Source: Pogostemon cablin
Taxonomy: Eukaryota; Streptophyta; Magnoliopsida; Lamiales; Lamiaceae
Assembly: GCA_023678885.1 (NCBI GenBank)
Contig: CM043012.1
Coordinates: 16,342,036 to 16,406,035, forward strand
Length of the DNA stretch: 64,000 nt
Direction of reading: 5' to 3'
In this document: positions 45,546-57,143 of the stretch, one piece after another
Position numbering within the stretch: the first letter of the stretch is position 1
Layout: every line of letters begins with the position of its first letter
Made by a program: the position numbers and the translations under genes
The notes under the pieces: model-generated
What the model was told of the DNA's origin: nothing
Databases searched by the model: none
Seen by the model: only the letters and a program-made list of their open reading frames with translations

Positions 45546-46724
45546 ATAATTTAATCAAAACTAATACCAAAAAATTTGTGTTCATGAAATTAAATTCGTG
45601 TCCACAAATCTACGAGATTTCTACTCACTTTTAATTGAGAAAAAAATTATCTATGATAAATGAATGCATTTGAATTGAATATGTTTTCAAAATATAGTTG
45701 TAATTTGAAATCCTAAATATAATGGGAAACAAAATGTAGAGAGGAAATTATGGTTGGAAATAAAAGGGTAAATTAATGATGATGTACAAGTTTAGAGGCA
45801 CATGTCTGTCGCTATCATCAACCAGGTCTATTTTGGATGTACAAATAAATTGCGTACCAAACTCTTTATTTTTTTCTTGAATTTCTCTTAATATTATTAT
45901 TATTATTATTATTATTATCCACGTCGTTTTTGGATCTACCTATGCCTGGGGTCCCACCGACCGAAATTGCTCTCTTATTTTATTTATATTTAAATATGTG
46001 AGGGAATATATTTATTATAATATTTTTTGTATTAGACTTTCAATTAAATAAATAAATATATTATAAGCCCACAAAGATGCTAGGATCCTTAATTAACATT
46101 GCTTTCCCACTAATTGACATGGCAAGTTAGAAATATTATTTAATGGGATGCTTTTGGGCTGTTTTTTACTAACTAATCAATTTATTTTATTTTTCTTTAT
46201 AGTTTGGTGCATGTTTGATATTGACACAATGACATCCTAATCTTCTTTTCTAACTTTTGAAAAATTAATTATTAAATAATGCTTATATGAAAAGATTAAT
46301 ATATCTTTAGTAGTGCATAAAATTCAAATATTTTATCTTGTGTAGGTGTTTGACACAAACAAAATGCCTTAGTTTGGACTTGAACTAAACAACACCATTA
46401 AATTAGTAACTAAGTTCCCAAGGTTATTCTCTCTTATGTTTACTTCTTAAAGATTTTATTTCCTCAAAATTTTAAGAGTATCGTGGATTCACAGGTCAGT
46501 TTTTTACGATTAAATTTTAATGTAAGTAATTCTAACTTTTAAATTTAAATTTAAAAATATTAAATACAAAATGTATAATTTCAATTCTAAATTTAACTTA
46601 TAAATCTTAAACTGTATCCTGAATTACCAAAATGTTATCATGATTACTATTTACTGAATGAATTAACAATTTTTAATAAGAACAATTTTATTACATCATA
46701 AAATCAGTTACTACCGTTTTTATT
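45546..46724. other. AT-rich intergenic DNA
   Basis: Contains an (ATT)n microsatellite at about 45892-45918. No gene or clear element was recognised. Confidence 0.5.
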
Positions 46725-47882
46725 TTGAGTATAATTGTAAAATCACTAATTAGTACAGCATAATTAGTTGTTACATTATTTACACATATTTCCATGTATA
46801 ATTCTCTTGTTATTACTTGTATAAGCACACATTACTTCTTCAATACAATCAAGCAATTTTCTATTTGGTATCTAGAGCATAAGGTTTACACTAAGAGTGA
46901 GTCTCTTATGTGCCCAGACATACGAATTTAGATCCATGCCCTTTACAATTTAAACTCCCTAGCAATACATAAGTTTAAATAAAATAGAAAGGAGAAATGT
47001 TGTATTCACATGGGAACACGGACCGTGTCCCCGGGGGCTCATGAGCTTTTGTCTTACACTAAACCTTAGGATTCATTTTTTTCTCCGGCTGCCGCCTTGC
47101 ACCATGGCCGACTACCCTACCATTCGCACTACCATCTCTATTGCTACTAATTTTTCATTGGTAGTTGCTATTAATGTTGCAGCTCAAGCCCCTCTTAAAA
47201 TCACAGCCTCAAATTATTCCGCATGGCATGCTCAATTTAATTCTTTGTTGATTGGATATAATCTTCTTAGATACGTAGTTGGTAGTTTTCCATGCCCATC
47301 TAAAACTATTCCATCATCTTTAAAGGTACTCCTTCAATCAATCGTGCCTTTACGGTTTGGATCCATCAGGATCAATTAATTCTTAATGCGATAATTGGTT
47401 CTGTCTTAGCAAATCTGGTTGTCTTTATTTCTTCATCTACAACCTCTCGTGCGGCTTGGGAAACTCTTGAGAAAACATACACATCTCCATCTCGTGGTAG
47501 AATTCTCGAGTACCATACTAGGTTGAATACGCTATCACAAGGATCTCAATCAATCACAACCTATATGCAGGACATCAAATCTTGTATTGATGCGCTAACA
47601 CTCATGAATAAAGTTGTGGATTTTGATGATCTATCGGTTTGCATTCTCAATGGATTGAACCCTGCATTTTTAAAGATGTCTCATGCCCTGCAAGTTCTGA
47701 ACACACCTCTTGATTTTGAGGAATTATTTGAAAACTTTTGAATTATGAAGCCCAATTGAAGCTTTTGAAACCACCTGTGGCACTACCTGATACAACACTT
47801 GCTGCTACTAATTCTCATACCAACAGAAACTTTAACAGGTCGGGTTATCATTCTACACAAAATCGTCTGACACTATATAATA

Positions 47883-48165
47883 CTCCCTCCGTCACATAAT
47901 TAATGTTCATTGTTACTGTAGATACGTAGTTTAAGAAAAGTTACTTTTTGACTAACTTTATTGACTTTTTAGGGGTATTGTTGTATTTTTAGGTAATAAA
48001 TAAATTATAAAGTATGTTATGTGTGTTAGGTGGAAGTGGTATTTTTAAAATTAAGATAACTTTTGAGGTTGTTAAATATTGTGAAATTTCCTTTTTTGGG
48101 TGGTGAACATAAGTGTGAGACGGACGAAAATGGAAAGTGTGAACATAAGTGTGGGACGGAGGGAG
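47883..48165. mobile_element. Stowaway MITE inserted in the Copia gag region, 283 bp
   Basis: Starts TA|CTCCCTCCGTCACA and ends GTGGGACGGAGGGAG|TA. Both TA copies (47881-47882 and 48166-48167) are present. Gag-like coding sequence stops just before it and the Ser/Gln-rich gag end resumes just after. Confidence 0.9.
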
Positions 48166-49689
48166 TACATCTTTTAATCAATCTCAGATGCGTCCACCAT
48201 CAAGTTTCTCGTCGCAAGCATCTTCTTCAAGTTCGGCAACCAGTGGCTATCTTGGCAAATGCCAAGTATGTGGAATTGTTGGTCATTCGGCTCGCCAATA
48301 CTCTTGGATTCCACAACACATGTGGGCATCTGTTCCTCCACCTTGTCCAAATCGCCCGCTACAAGTCAACACGGTTGCCTCTCCCCCACCAATGCCACCA
48401 TCTTATTGCGTTCTAGATTTGGGTGCCTCTTATCATGTCACAAATTATTTGGCTAATTTGTCTCTTCATCATCCGTACTCTGGTCAAGACAGTGTTGTTC
48501 TTGGTGGTGGTAGTTGCCTATCAATATCTTACTGTGGCATTACGAACTTTGACACTATAAAACTACAAAATATTTTGCATGTTCCACATATGTCTATGAA
48601 CCTAATCTCAGTTTCAACATTATATGCCTCAAATCATGTTTCTGTTGCATTCTTTGATCACTACTTTTAGGTGCAAGATCTGCAAACGGGGACAATTATG
48701 GTCACAGGTCTACGCCATGATGGAGTTTACTACTGGCCAAAGTCTACCAAAGCAAAACCAATTCTAGTCTTCTCATCTACCATTTCTCATTTGTCTATCT
48801 CAACTTGGCATAGTCGTTTGGGATATCCTTCAGAGAAAATATTTAGAAAAATGTTGCACTCTTTAAATATTAAGCTTTCCAATTCCTTGTTTCAGCATTT
48901 TAGTTGTACTTCTTATAATATTCGTTTTAGAATTTTACTTGTACTTCTTGCAATATCAATAAGAGTCATAAGCTTCCTTTCTCATCCTTTTCCATTACCT
49001 CTAATTTTCCCATTGAAATAATCTTTTCTAATGATTGGACTTCACCTGTTATATCTGCAGATGGATTCAAATATTACGTCATATATGTAGATCATTACAC
49101 AAAATACATTTAGTTTTATCCAATACACAAAAAGTCTGATGTCGTCTCTATCTTTACGACATTCAAATCTCTTGTCGAAAACTATTTCTCTTCTTCATCG
49201 TGCACATCTTCCACTTGAGTTTTGGTCTTATTCCTTTACTACTGCTGTCTATCTTATTAACTGTATGCCTAAAGAAAACCCTTCATTCATCTCTTCATTT
49301 GAAAAGCTTTTCCAAAAACCGATGAATCCCAATAAACTTCGTGTTTTTGGATGTCTTTGCTTTCCTTGGTTACGTCCATATAATAATCATAAACTAACTT
49401 CTCGATCTCACCCATGTCTTTTCTTCGGAAATTCTCTCACTTAAAGTGCCTTTCTATATTTTGATATGTCATCAAAGTGAATTTTTGTATCTCGTCATGT
49501 TGAGATTATTGAAACTAAATTCCCTTATACAACACTCAAACCTCAACATTCTCATACCTTAGACTCATCTGTAACTGCTGCATCATGGCTTGCTCAACCA
49601 AACTTGCCCTCATTTGCATCTCCTGCACCGAAAACTTCCCATTGTGCCACAACGTACTACAGATGCTGGACCAAGTAAACTTATCCAGT

Positions 49690-50537
49690 GGTAATTCTAG
49701 TACTCTTTATCATATATTAATTTTTTAGGAAAAGTTGCCATATCTTGCAGAATTTTACTGTCGCACTAATCGTATATGTCTTTCAGATAATTCAACTAGA
49801 TCCAGATATGTCCAGAAGACTTAGTTCTTGGAGATGTTGAGCTTTGACTTTGAAAGTAAAAGGTGGAAGCTACCTTCTTGGAATGAGGAGCTAACTAAAC
49901 GTGAATTAGATTTGCTTCTGGAACAGAGGAAGGCTTAGTTCTTTTTGTGTTTTAATTTTTTTTTGTATTACTTTGTGTTTCAATTTTTTGTATTACTTTG
50001 AATTTGAGATTGTGGAGATTTTAGAATTTGAATATTATATTAGATGATAAATTTATATTAGGTGGTATTTTGAATGTTAATTTAAATATTCAATTTTTTT
50101 CACAGGTATTAATATTAAATTTTCAAATATAATAATAAAAATATATAAAAATTAACGATAATAAATTTAAAAAAATCATATAGAAATACCGATGGATTTT
50201 TTCGTCGGTAATGTATTTTTTTTGTATTTCTATTTTACGATGGAAATATCCATCGGTAATTAGCAACAAAAAATTCCATCAGTAAAATCGTCACTAATTA
50301 ATGATATCCGACGAATTGGCATTGCATGATTACTGACGGATAATTTATTTACCGACGCTCAAAATCCATCGGTGATTACCGATAGAATTTAATTTCCGTC
50401 GCTAATAAATTACCGACCATGAAAAAAGCGACAACACCATTTTCGTTGGTAATCCATCGGTAAATTATTTACCGATGGATTTTTCCTATTTTAGCGACGA
50501 AAAATTTTCGTCGCTAATCTGACAGTTTCTTGTAGTG
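49690..50537. mobile_element. CACTA element 3' part inserted in the Copia pol gene
   Basis: The right end TTTCTTGTAGTG at 50526-50537 is the conserved CACTA terminus. It is preceded by many subterminal repeats of ACCGACG/CCATCGGTAA type (50188-50515), typical of this superfamily. A short coding-like stretch (MLSFDFESKRWKLPSWNEEL; about 49834-49938) lies inside and may be a captured or transposase remnant. The left terminus was not found, so the left edge is approximate. Confidence 0.75.
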
Positions 50538-52382
50538 TGAGCATCCTGAAATTGCTCAGCAATCGGGTAATATGGTCTTACTACTATAATTCTAATGATA
50601 CAAAACCTTATACTGTTGTTCAAGCTCTTAAAAATCCAGTTTGGTTGTGTGCCATGAAAGATGAATTTGAGGCTCTTCTCTTGAATAAAACATGAGATCT
50701 TGTCCTTCCTGATCCTATGCAAAATCTTGTGGGCAACAAATGGGTTACAACACCCGGATGGTACCATTGACAGATACAAGGCTCGTCTTGTTGCTAAAGG
50801 ATTCCATCAAAGGCCTGGAATTGATTTTCATAAAACTTTTAGGCCGATTGTTAACCCAGTTATAGTCAACACTATTCTCTCTATAGCTCTACAGAATAGG
50901 TGGGAAGTTCGCCAACTAGATGTCAATAATACATTTCTCAATAGACATCTTCATTAAGAAGTTTATATGACTTAACCTAAGTCGATGGTTGATTCACATC
51001 TACCTCACTATGTCTGCCATCTTCGCAAAGCTCTTTATGGTCTCAAACAAGTGCCTCGTGCTTGGTACAATGAATAGAAAAGCTTTCTAGTGTCTCTTGG
51101 TTACATTACCTCCAAAGCTGATAACTTACTCTTCATTCTTACTCAACTTGATTGTGTTATCTATTTTCTTGTGTACGTGGATGATCTTATTGTTACAGGA
51201 AATAACTCTTCCAAGGTGGAACACATTATTCTTGAGTTTAATGGTCGCTTTTCCACAAAAAATCTTGATAATCTATCTTATTTTTGTGGTGTCGAGATGA
51301 AACCCACACAAAAGGTTCTTCTTCTCACGCAACAAAAGTATGTTATTGATCCGCTTGAAAAGTACGGCATGTTGGATGCTGAACCGATATCGACGCCGAT
51401 TGCTGAGGAAAATAAGCTTTGTCTACATGATGATTTCCTACCGTCTAACGCAATTCAGCAAGTTTTTGGCGGGTTGCCACATCTTCGAATGACCTGACCT
51501 GACCTGACATCTCATTCGTTGTCAACAAATTCTCAGTTCATGCAGGCTCCTTCTGAGGCTCATTAGGTTGTTGTCAAACGTCCTCTTCGATATCTCAATG
51601 GGACTAGTAGTTTTAGTACTTGTCTGTAATCGGATAATCCACTCACATTGCATGGTTACTCAAATGCCGATTAGGCAGGAAATCTCGATGCTCGAATATC
51701 AACAGGTGCATATATCATATTTCTTGGAGCTAATCCAATCTCATGGAGCTCTACGAAACAACGAACAGTTTCCCGATCATCTATCGAGGCTAAATATCGT
51801 GCAATTGCTTCTGTTGTAGCTGAACTTCAACTACTACCACTCCAATATTATACTTTGATAATCTAGGATCTACATATTTGTGTGTCAATCTTATTTTTCA
51901 CACTCGCATGAAGCATCTTGCAATTGACTATCACTTTATTCGTGATTTAGTTCAGTCTTCTGCACTTCGCGTGGTTCATGTCCCCACTGTCGAGCAACTT
52001 GCTGATGCTCTCACCAAGTCTCTTCCATGGCCAAAGCTTCTTGATTTATGCATCAAGATTGGTGTTAGTTAAAATACACCATTTTGAGGGGTATATTTAG
52101 TATAATTGTGGAATTTCTAATTAGTGCAACATAATTTGTAGTTACCTTATTTACTCATAATTCCATTCATACTTCTCTATTGCTTATATGAACTCACGTT
52201 TTTTCTTCAATACAATCAAGAAATTCACTACATTTTTTGACCTAGTTTTTATGTTCAAAAGAGATATATCCCATAAATAAATTTACACTTATTATTTTTG
52301 TATGTCCTACGAACAAGTTCCCGCACCCTTAATAAGAAAATAACAACAAATTAATAATCATACAATATACTTTAATTTTAAA

Positions 52383-52886
52383 ATTCTCATCCCTTTACAA
52401 GTCACATAACTTATTTTATTCAATTATTCAAAACATTTCTTCTCTTTCTTATATTATTACAGCAAAAAAGTTACTTTTATAAAACTCCATGCCACTAAAT
52501 ACGTACATGTATTCTTGGGACGGATGAGAAATATTCAATTAAATTATTTTATAAATAATTTATAAGACTACATATAAAGTGATAATATTCACTATAAGAA
52601 ATTTGGGTTCCACCCACTCATCATATGTGTGGGCATTCTCATCTCTTTACAACTCACATAACTTATTTTATTCAATTACTCAAAACATTCCTTCTCTTTC
52701 TTATGTTATTATAGTAAAAAGTTACTTTTATAAAACTTCATGCCACTAAATACGTGCATGTATTCTTGGGACGGAGGAGTAACATTCAATAAATTATTTC
52801 ATAAATAATTTATAAGACTACATCTAAAGTGATAATATTCACTACAAGAAATTTGGGTTCTACCCACTCATCATATGTGTGGGTAT
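52383..52886. repeat. Tandem duplication, 2 x 252 bp
   Basis: ATTCTCATCCCTTTACAA at 52383 recurs as ATTCTCATCTCTTTACAA at 52635, with close identity over the full period. The end of each copy includes the first 44 bp or so of a CACTA-type terminus (CACTATAAGAAATTTGGG and CACTACAAGAAATTTGGG). Confidence 0.9.
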
Positions 52887-53438
52887 TGTTCTTTACTCAC
52901 ACATATAAATCATTACATGTATGTGTAGGGGAATATTTATTTCATGTGTGAGTATTTTATGAGAACTTGATTTATCTTATCTTATCTTATCTTTTTTTGT
53001 TCCTTATATGAATCGAACTCGTACCTACGTGCGTGAAAGGAAGTTTTAATCATTTGGCTATATAAATATTTCATTGTGATAATTATATATATGTATCAAT
53101 AAGATATATTTTCAAAATATGCTATTTTATCTGAATATTATTATATTATTTTCTAAATAATATAATTTTTATTTTTAAATTATTATTAATAATCATCAAA
53201 TATAATATATCATCACATGTGATAGCTAAATAATATTTTTTTAGTCACACAATTATATCATGTGTGGGTATTTTTAATATGAAAATTAATCCGTAAAATT
53301 AAAATGTTATTATTGATTTTTAGCGACACATTTTAAATGTCAGAATGGACTTGTTACATTAACCACACATAAAAATATTATGTGTCACAATTTAGCCACA
53401 CATCTCATGTGTGTGTATTGATTAAATTTCTTGTAGTG
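52840..53438. mobile_element. Non-autonomous CACTA element, 599 bp
   Basis: Perfect 15-bp inverted termini CACTACAAGAAATTT (52840-52854) and its complement (53424-53438). Subterminal CATATGTGTGGGTA and CATGTGTGAGTA repeats occur in both orientations. There is no coding capacity. Flanking triplets are ATT and GTT, so the 3-bp target duplication is imperfect. Confidence 0.88.
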
Positions 53439-53578
53439 GTTTCCAATAAAAATTTATATATAATCAAGGAAAAGTGATACCCATTCAATTAAATTATTTT
53501 AAAATTTATGGGATGAATAAAAGTGATAACATTTTTAATAAAAAAATTATTTAATTAAACTTTTTCATTGTAGCAATA

Positions 53579-53861
53579 AAGAGACTCTCTTGTGAGACGG
53601 GTTATTTGTGAGACGGACGTAAGACGGGTCGACCCATCACTAAAGCATGCTTATTGTAAAAATAAAGTATTTTATTTGTAGTTAAAGTATGTTAATAATA
53701 AATTATATTATAACACGTTAAAATCATACTTTAATGCATAATTCAGCATATTTTAGAAAACATACTTTAACAAGTATTAAACATACTTTACTAAATAATA
53801 GACATATTTTAACACGTCACAACCGTCTCATATAAATAACGGTCTCACAAGAGACTTTGTC
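53579..53861. mobile_element. MULE-derived MITE, 283 bp, 9-bp TSD
   Basis: A perfect 9-bp duplication GTAGCAATA lies at 53570-53578 and 53862-53870. Inverted ends carry CTCTTGTGAGACGG (left) and CGGTCTCACAAGAGACTTTG (right). A 9-bp TSD is the Mutator-superfamily hallmark. Confidence 0.88.
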
Positions 53862-53870
53862 GTAGCAATA

Positions 53871-54645
53871 TATTAAAATTGATTATCCTTATTTCTGATT
53901 AAATATTTATTTTATAATTTAATTAAGACTTGAAATTATATACTTACTCTGACTCATAATACTTTTCATGTTTATTATTCCACATTGTTTAAGAAAAGTT
54001 GCATATTTTGACCAATTTTATTGACTTTTGAAGGTATTGTAGTACTTTTATCTAATAAAAAAGTATAAAGTAATGATATGTGTGAAAAAAAGAGTGAAAA
54101 CTTTGAAATTAAAGTAAGTTTTGAGATTGTTAGATAAAGTGATGTTTCTTTTTTTGTGGTGTGAAATGTTTTGTGCAACAAATAAATGAGGAATATGAAA
54201 GGTATTATGGGATAGATGGAATAATTAATTAAGATTTTCGTAACTTAAAAAATAAATTAAACGAAAAAAATAAAGGAATAGCGCAATGACTAATCGTTGA
54301 TGAAATTTGAAAATTTCAGCGAGCTGCTTTTTCTTAAATTAATTTATCCGTTTCACGAAATTCGTGAGCTTGTTTTACACCAGACTCCTTCAAGGCATTC
54401 ATCATATTTCTCCTTTTAAATACTTCACAATGATATTTTGCCTAATATGTGATATTATGTACTGATTGTCTAATAATCAAAAGCTATATTGATCAATTTC
54501 CTTTGACTACCACAAAAAAACAACTATCTTCATGCATAAATTCATATTTTTCAAGTAACGTTACAATCGGAGCCAATTTCGTGAAACATCACACAAAAAA
54601 AAAATTTATACACAATGATAGAAGTATCAAAATATCTCTTCAATT
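53871..54645. other. AT-rich intergenic DNA
   Basis: One degenerate MITE-like piece (GACTCATAATACTTTTCATG... to GGTATTATGGGATAGATGGA, about 53950-54222). No gene seen. Confidence 0.45.
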
Positions 54646-54866
54646 CTCCCTCCATTCCATGAAAAATGAATCTTTTTTCCATTTGGCATCCCACTCAATT
54701 AATCTCATTTCATTTTCTACACATATGTGACCCACACATATCCACTAATACAATTAAAATATTGAGTCCACACATTCACTAATACAACTATCCACTACAC
54801 ATTAAATAATAATATTTCTTAATCATTTCAAAAAGCAAAATCCCCTCTTTCCATGGGGCGGGGGAG
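54646..54866. mobile_element. Stowaway-like MITE, 221 bp
   Basis: Starts CTCCCTCCATTCCATG and ends CCATGGGGCGGGGGAG|TA. The block CCACACAT.TCCACTAATACAA occurs twice inside. Confidence 0.8.
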
Positions 54867-54965
54867 TATAAAAATAAACATTACGCAATGTTTATAAATA
54901 CAAGTTTAAGTCATCAACCCAACTTCAATATAAAAATAAACATTATGAAGTGTTCATAAATATTA

Positions 54966-55475
54966 CTCCCTCCATCCCACAACAAGGAGTGCATTTTACC
55001 ATTTTCGTCCGTCCCAACATAAGAGGTGCATTTCTATTTTTAGTAAATAGGACCCACACAAAATCATTAATATATCTCCTTGGGACCCACACATCATACT
55101 AATACACCTACACACTACTCCCTCCGTCTCATCCTAATGGTTACATATTTCCTTTTTGAGCGTCTCATCCAAATGGTTACATTTTCCTTTTTAGCATATA
55201 AGACTCACACAAATTAATTATTTCTCTCTCCACGGGCCCACACATCACACTAATACACCTACCCACTTTATATTAAAATATTATTTCTCTCACCTCAATA
55301 CACATTAAAATATTATATTCGTTAATCCATGTGCAAAAAACAAATGTAACCATATGGACGGGACGGAGGGAGTATATTAAAATATTATTTCTCTCACCTT
55401 AACTACCTATTGAATATTATATCTCTTAATCTACGTGCAAAAAAGTTTCGACACCCTTATGTGGGACGGAGGGAG
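54966..55475. mobile_element. Outer Stowaway MITE (carries a second MITE)
   Basis: Starts TA|CTCCCTCCATCCCACAA and ends TGTGGGACGGAGGGAG|TA. Without the insert at 55118-55372 its length would be about 253 bp, normal for the family. Confidence 0.88.
55118..55372. mobile_element. Inner Stowaway MITE nested in another Stowaway
   Basis: Starts TA|CTCCCTCCGTCTCATCC and ends GGACGGGACGGAGGGAG|TA. The left arm contains a duplicated unit (GTCTCATCC.AATGGTTACAT twice, 55126 and 55160). Confidence 0.9.
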
Positions 55476-56004
55476 TACAAGTTTAAATCATCAATCTCAG
55501 GTACTATCTCCATCTCATCTATAAGTCTCATTACGTATATTAAGAAGTATTATTATTTAAAAAGTATTATTATTTTATATGTAATGAGTAATTGTATTAA
55601 TAGTGAGTGATGAGTCATATATGAGCCTTTATACTAAAATAGGGAAATGTGAATCTTTAAATTAACACCCAATATCGTAAAATAGAACGGATGGGGTTGC
55701 AATGGAAACTTGAACTATCAGAAAATCGTAAAATTGAATTGTGGAGGGAGTAACCGCCTCTTTTCATAGTAACAGTAAAAACACATTTATGAATAGAGGA
55801 AATAGGGCTGTCAATTTTACCCGCGGGTTCGGGTACCTGGTGGTAATACCCTATCGGGTAAGAGTAGGGTAGAGCATAATCGGGTATCGGGTAGGGTAGT
55901 ACCTGTATCCGTTTAAAATGTTAAGGGTAGGGGTAGGGGTAGGGTATGGTTTTAATAAAATACACATCTACCCTACCCGATTATCCTACCCGTTTACCCG
56001 CATT

Positions 56005-56054
<50 letters not shown>

Positions 56055-56640
56055 TTAAATTAATCGACTATACAGTATGAAACTGTAAGTATAAATTTGA
56101 AGTCATGCTGCAGTTGAAATTGATTTATTAAACATTGTTAGATTAGTTTGATGAGTTTTAATTGTGCTACTTGGATTTTTTAATGTTGTTTATATAACTT
56201 GAAGCCTTATATTGTAATTTGATTCATGATTCTTGTGTGGTTGAGAGTGATGATTTATTTATATGTTGGACATTTGTATTTATTTGAGACAGATAAAATA
56301 AAGAGAGGTGTCGGCATCATAGGGATAAATGGGAAGAGTGAAGACAACTAGGGTGGTCATTTTAAAAAATGTGGATAAGCGTTTATCAGTGGATTATCTA
56401 TTATCTGATGGATATTACCCGTATCCTACCCGATGATAAATTTGATGGTAATAGGATAGGGTATTGGTGAAGGAAATAGGATATAGGGTAGGGTATTTTT
56501 TTTTTTTTTTTTGCGCAGATGGTTTTGCTCCAACCAGACCAAACCAAAAAACCTTGGGTCCAAAGGCTCCGACTTGTTTAATCGGGCCCCACCCGCTTCC
56601 ACTCATTTAATGCAACACTATCCACCACCCCCACCCTACC
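55476..56640. other. Upstream region of the SAUR gene with an hAT-like GGGTA-rich element
   Basis: From 55805 (GGGCTGTCAATTTTACCCG) to about 56500 the DNA carries many GGGTA/TACCC units, including a run of GGGTAGGGGTAGGGG type at 55924-55946. A (TA)n tract of about 44 bp (56009-56052) and a poly-T run (about 56498-56512) are also present. The pattern fits a plant hAT-type non-autonomous element, not telomeric DNA. Confidence 0.5.
56286..56314. promoter_or_regulatory. Candidate auxin response elements upstream of SAUR
   Basis: GAGACA (inverse of TGTCTC) at 56286-56291 and TGTCGG at 56309-56314 are known ARF-binding hexamers, 18 bp apart and about 480 bp upstream of the SAUR start codon. Single hexamers occur often by chance, so this is suggestive only. 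Confidence 0.3.
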
Positions 56641-56656
56641 CTCTCTTCTAACCCCT

Positions 56657-56664
56657 TTATATAT
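56657..56664 (+). promoter_or_regulatory. Probable TATA box of the SAUR gene
   Basis: TTATATAT lies 120 bp before the ATG and is followed by a CT-rich leader (TTCTCTCTCTCCC, about 56729-56775), common in plant 5' UTRs. Confidence 0.6.
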
Positions 56665-56783
56665 CGAACCTTCCTTCTTATTTCTCAAACCCCTGCATAC
56701 CTTAAATAATTTCTCCTCCAAACGCGCCATTTCTCTCTCTCCCTCAACATTCAGCAGAATTCTCTCTCTCTCCTCATTCTGCC

Positions 56784-57143
56784 ATGGCCAAAGGAGGCAA
56801 GCTCACCAAAATCAAATCCGTCCTGAAGAAAATGCAGTCCTTCAAGCTCGGCCGCACCAACGCCAGCTCCATCGCCGCCGCCGCCACCTCCTCCGACGGC
56901 GACGACGACGCCAAGGATCTCCATCCGGTCTACGTCGGAAAATCGCGCCGCCGCTACCTCATCTCCTCCGACGTCATGGACAATCCCCTGTTTCGCGAGC
57001 TGGTGGAGCGGCGCTCCGACGACGAGGAATCGGTCACCGTCGGGTGCGAGGTGGTGATGTTCGAGCACCTGCTCTGGATGCTGGAGAATGCCGATCCTCA
57101 GCCGGAATCGCTCGATGAGCTCGTCGAATTCTACGCCTGCTGA
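56784..57143 (+). CDS. SAUR family protein (small auxin-up RNA), 119 aa
   Basis: A single intronless frame of 119 codons, the usual size for SAUR proteins. The N-terminus is basic (MAKGGKLTKIKSVLKKMQSF). A variable Ala/Ser/Asp linker (about 25-44) follows, then the SAUR core: LHPVYVGKSRRRYLI (46-60), NPLFRELV (67-74) and VTVGCEVVMFEHLLWML (84-100), with a conserved LDELVEFYAC end. It most resembles the SAUR76-79-like subgroup, which typically carries this MAK.GKLTK start and EFY end. SAURs inhibit PP2C.D phosphatases and so promote plasma-membrane proton pumping and cell expansion; many are auxin-induced and have short-lived mRNAs. The coding region is GC-rich beside AT-rich flanks. The start ATG sits in the context GCCATGGCC. 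Confidence 0.95.
   Translation: MAKGGKLTKIKSVLKKMQSFKLGRTNASSIAAAATSSDGDDDAKDLHPVYVGKSRRRYLISSDVMDNPLFRELVERRSDDEESVTVGCEVVMFEHLLWMLENADPQPESLDELVEFYAC

Larger units (their letters stand above)
47104..52072 (+). pseudogene. Copia gag-pol pseudogene (multiply interrupted)
   Basis: Gag starts at ATG 47104 (MADYPTIRTT) with KITASNYSAWHAQFNSLL and runs in two frames to 47741. A protease-like DLGASYHVT (48414; the catalytic D-S/T-G is changed to D-L-G) and a WHSRLGYPS pre-integrase motif (48806) follow. Integrase has NDWTSPVISADGFKYYVIYVDHYTKY in pieces, then jumps near 49170 to HLPLEFWSYSF, so the part with the second Asp and the Glu is deleted. RT pieces include YKARLVAKGFHQRPG (50771) and YVDDLIVTG (51174). 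RNase H ends VEQLADALTKSLP at about 52027. Stops and frameshifts throughout; not functional. Confidence 0.88.
46725..52229 (+). mobile_element. Degenerate Copia retrotransposon with short LTRs (Ale/Retrofit-like)
   Basis: Related terminal repeats of only about 135-140 bp lie at 46725-46862 and 52095-52229 (both with TATAATTGT..., AATTAGT.CA.CATAATT, TTCTTCAATACAATCAAG). TTTGGTATCTAGAGC after the left one is the Met-type PBS. Gag, protease, integrase, RT and RNase H pieces follow in Copia order. A Stowaway MITE (47883-48165) and a CACTA remnant (about 49690-50537) are inserted, and the integrase core has a deletion. Confidence 0.85.

Noticed and set aside
52383..52886. CRISPR-like array
   Set aside because: Only two long near-identical units with no spacers; it is a plain tandem duplication in a plant genome.
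55900..55990. Interstitial telomere repeat (GGGTAGGG-like)
   Set aside because: Units are GGGTA/GGGGTA mixed with CGGGTA and TACCCG, not TTTAGGG; this fits hAT-like element sequence.
56751..57068. 105-codon minus-strand frame over the SAUR gene
   Set aside because: Gly/Val/Ala-rich shadow caused by GC-rich SAUR codons; the plus-strand frame has clear family motifs.
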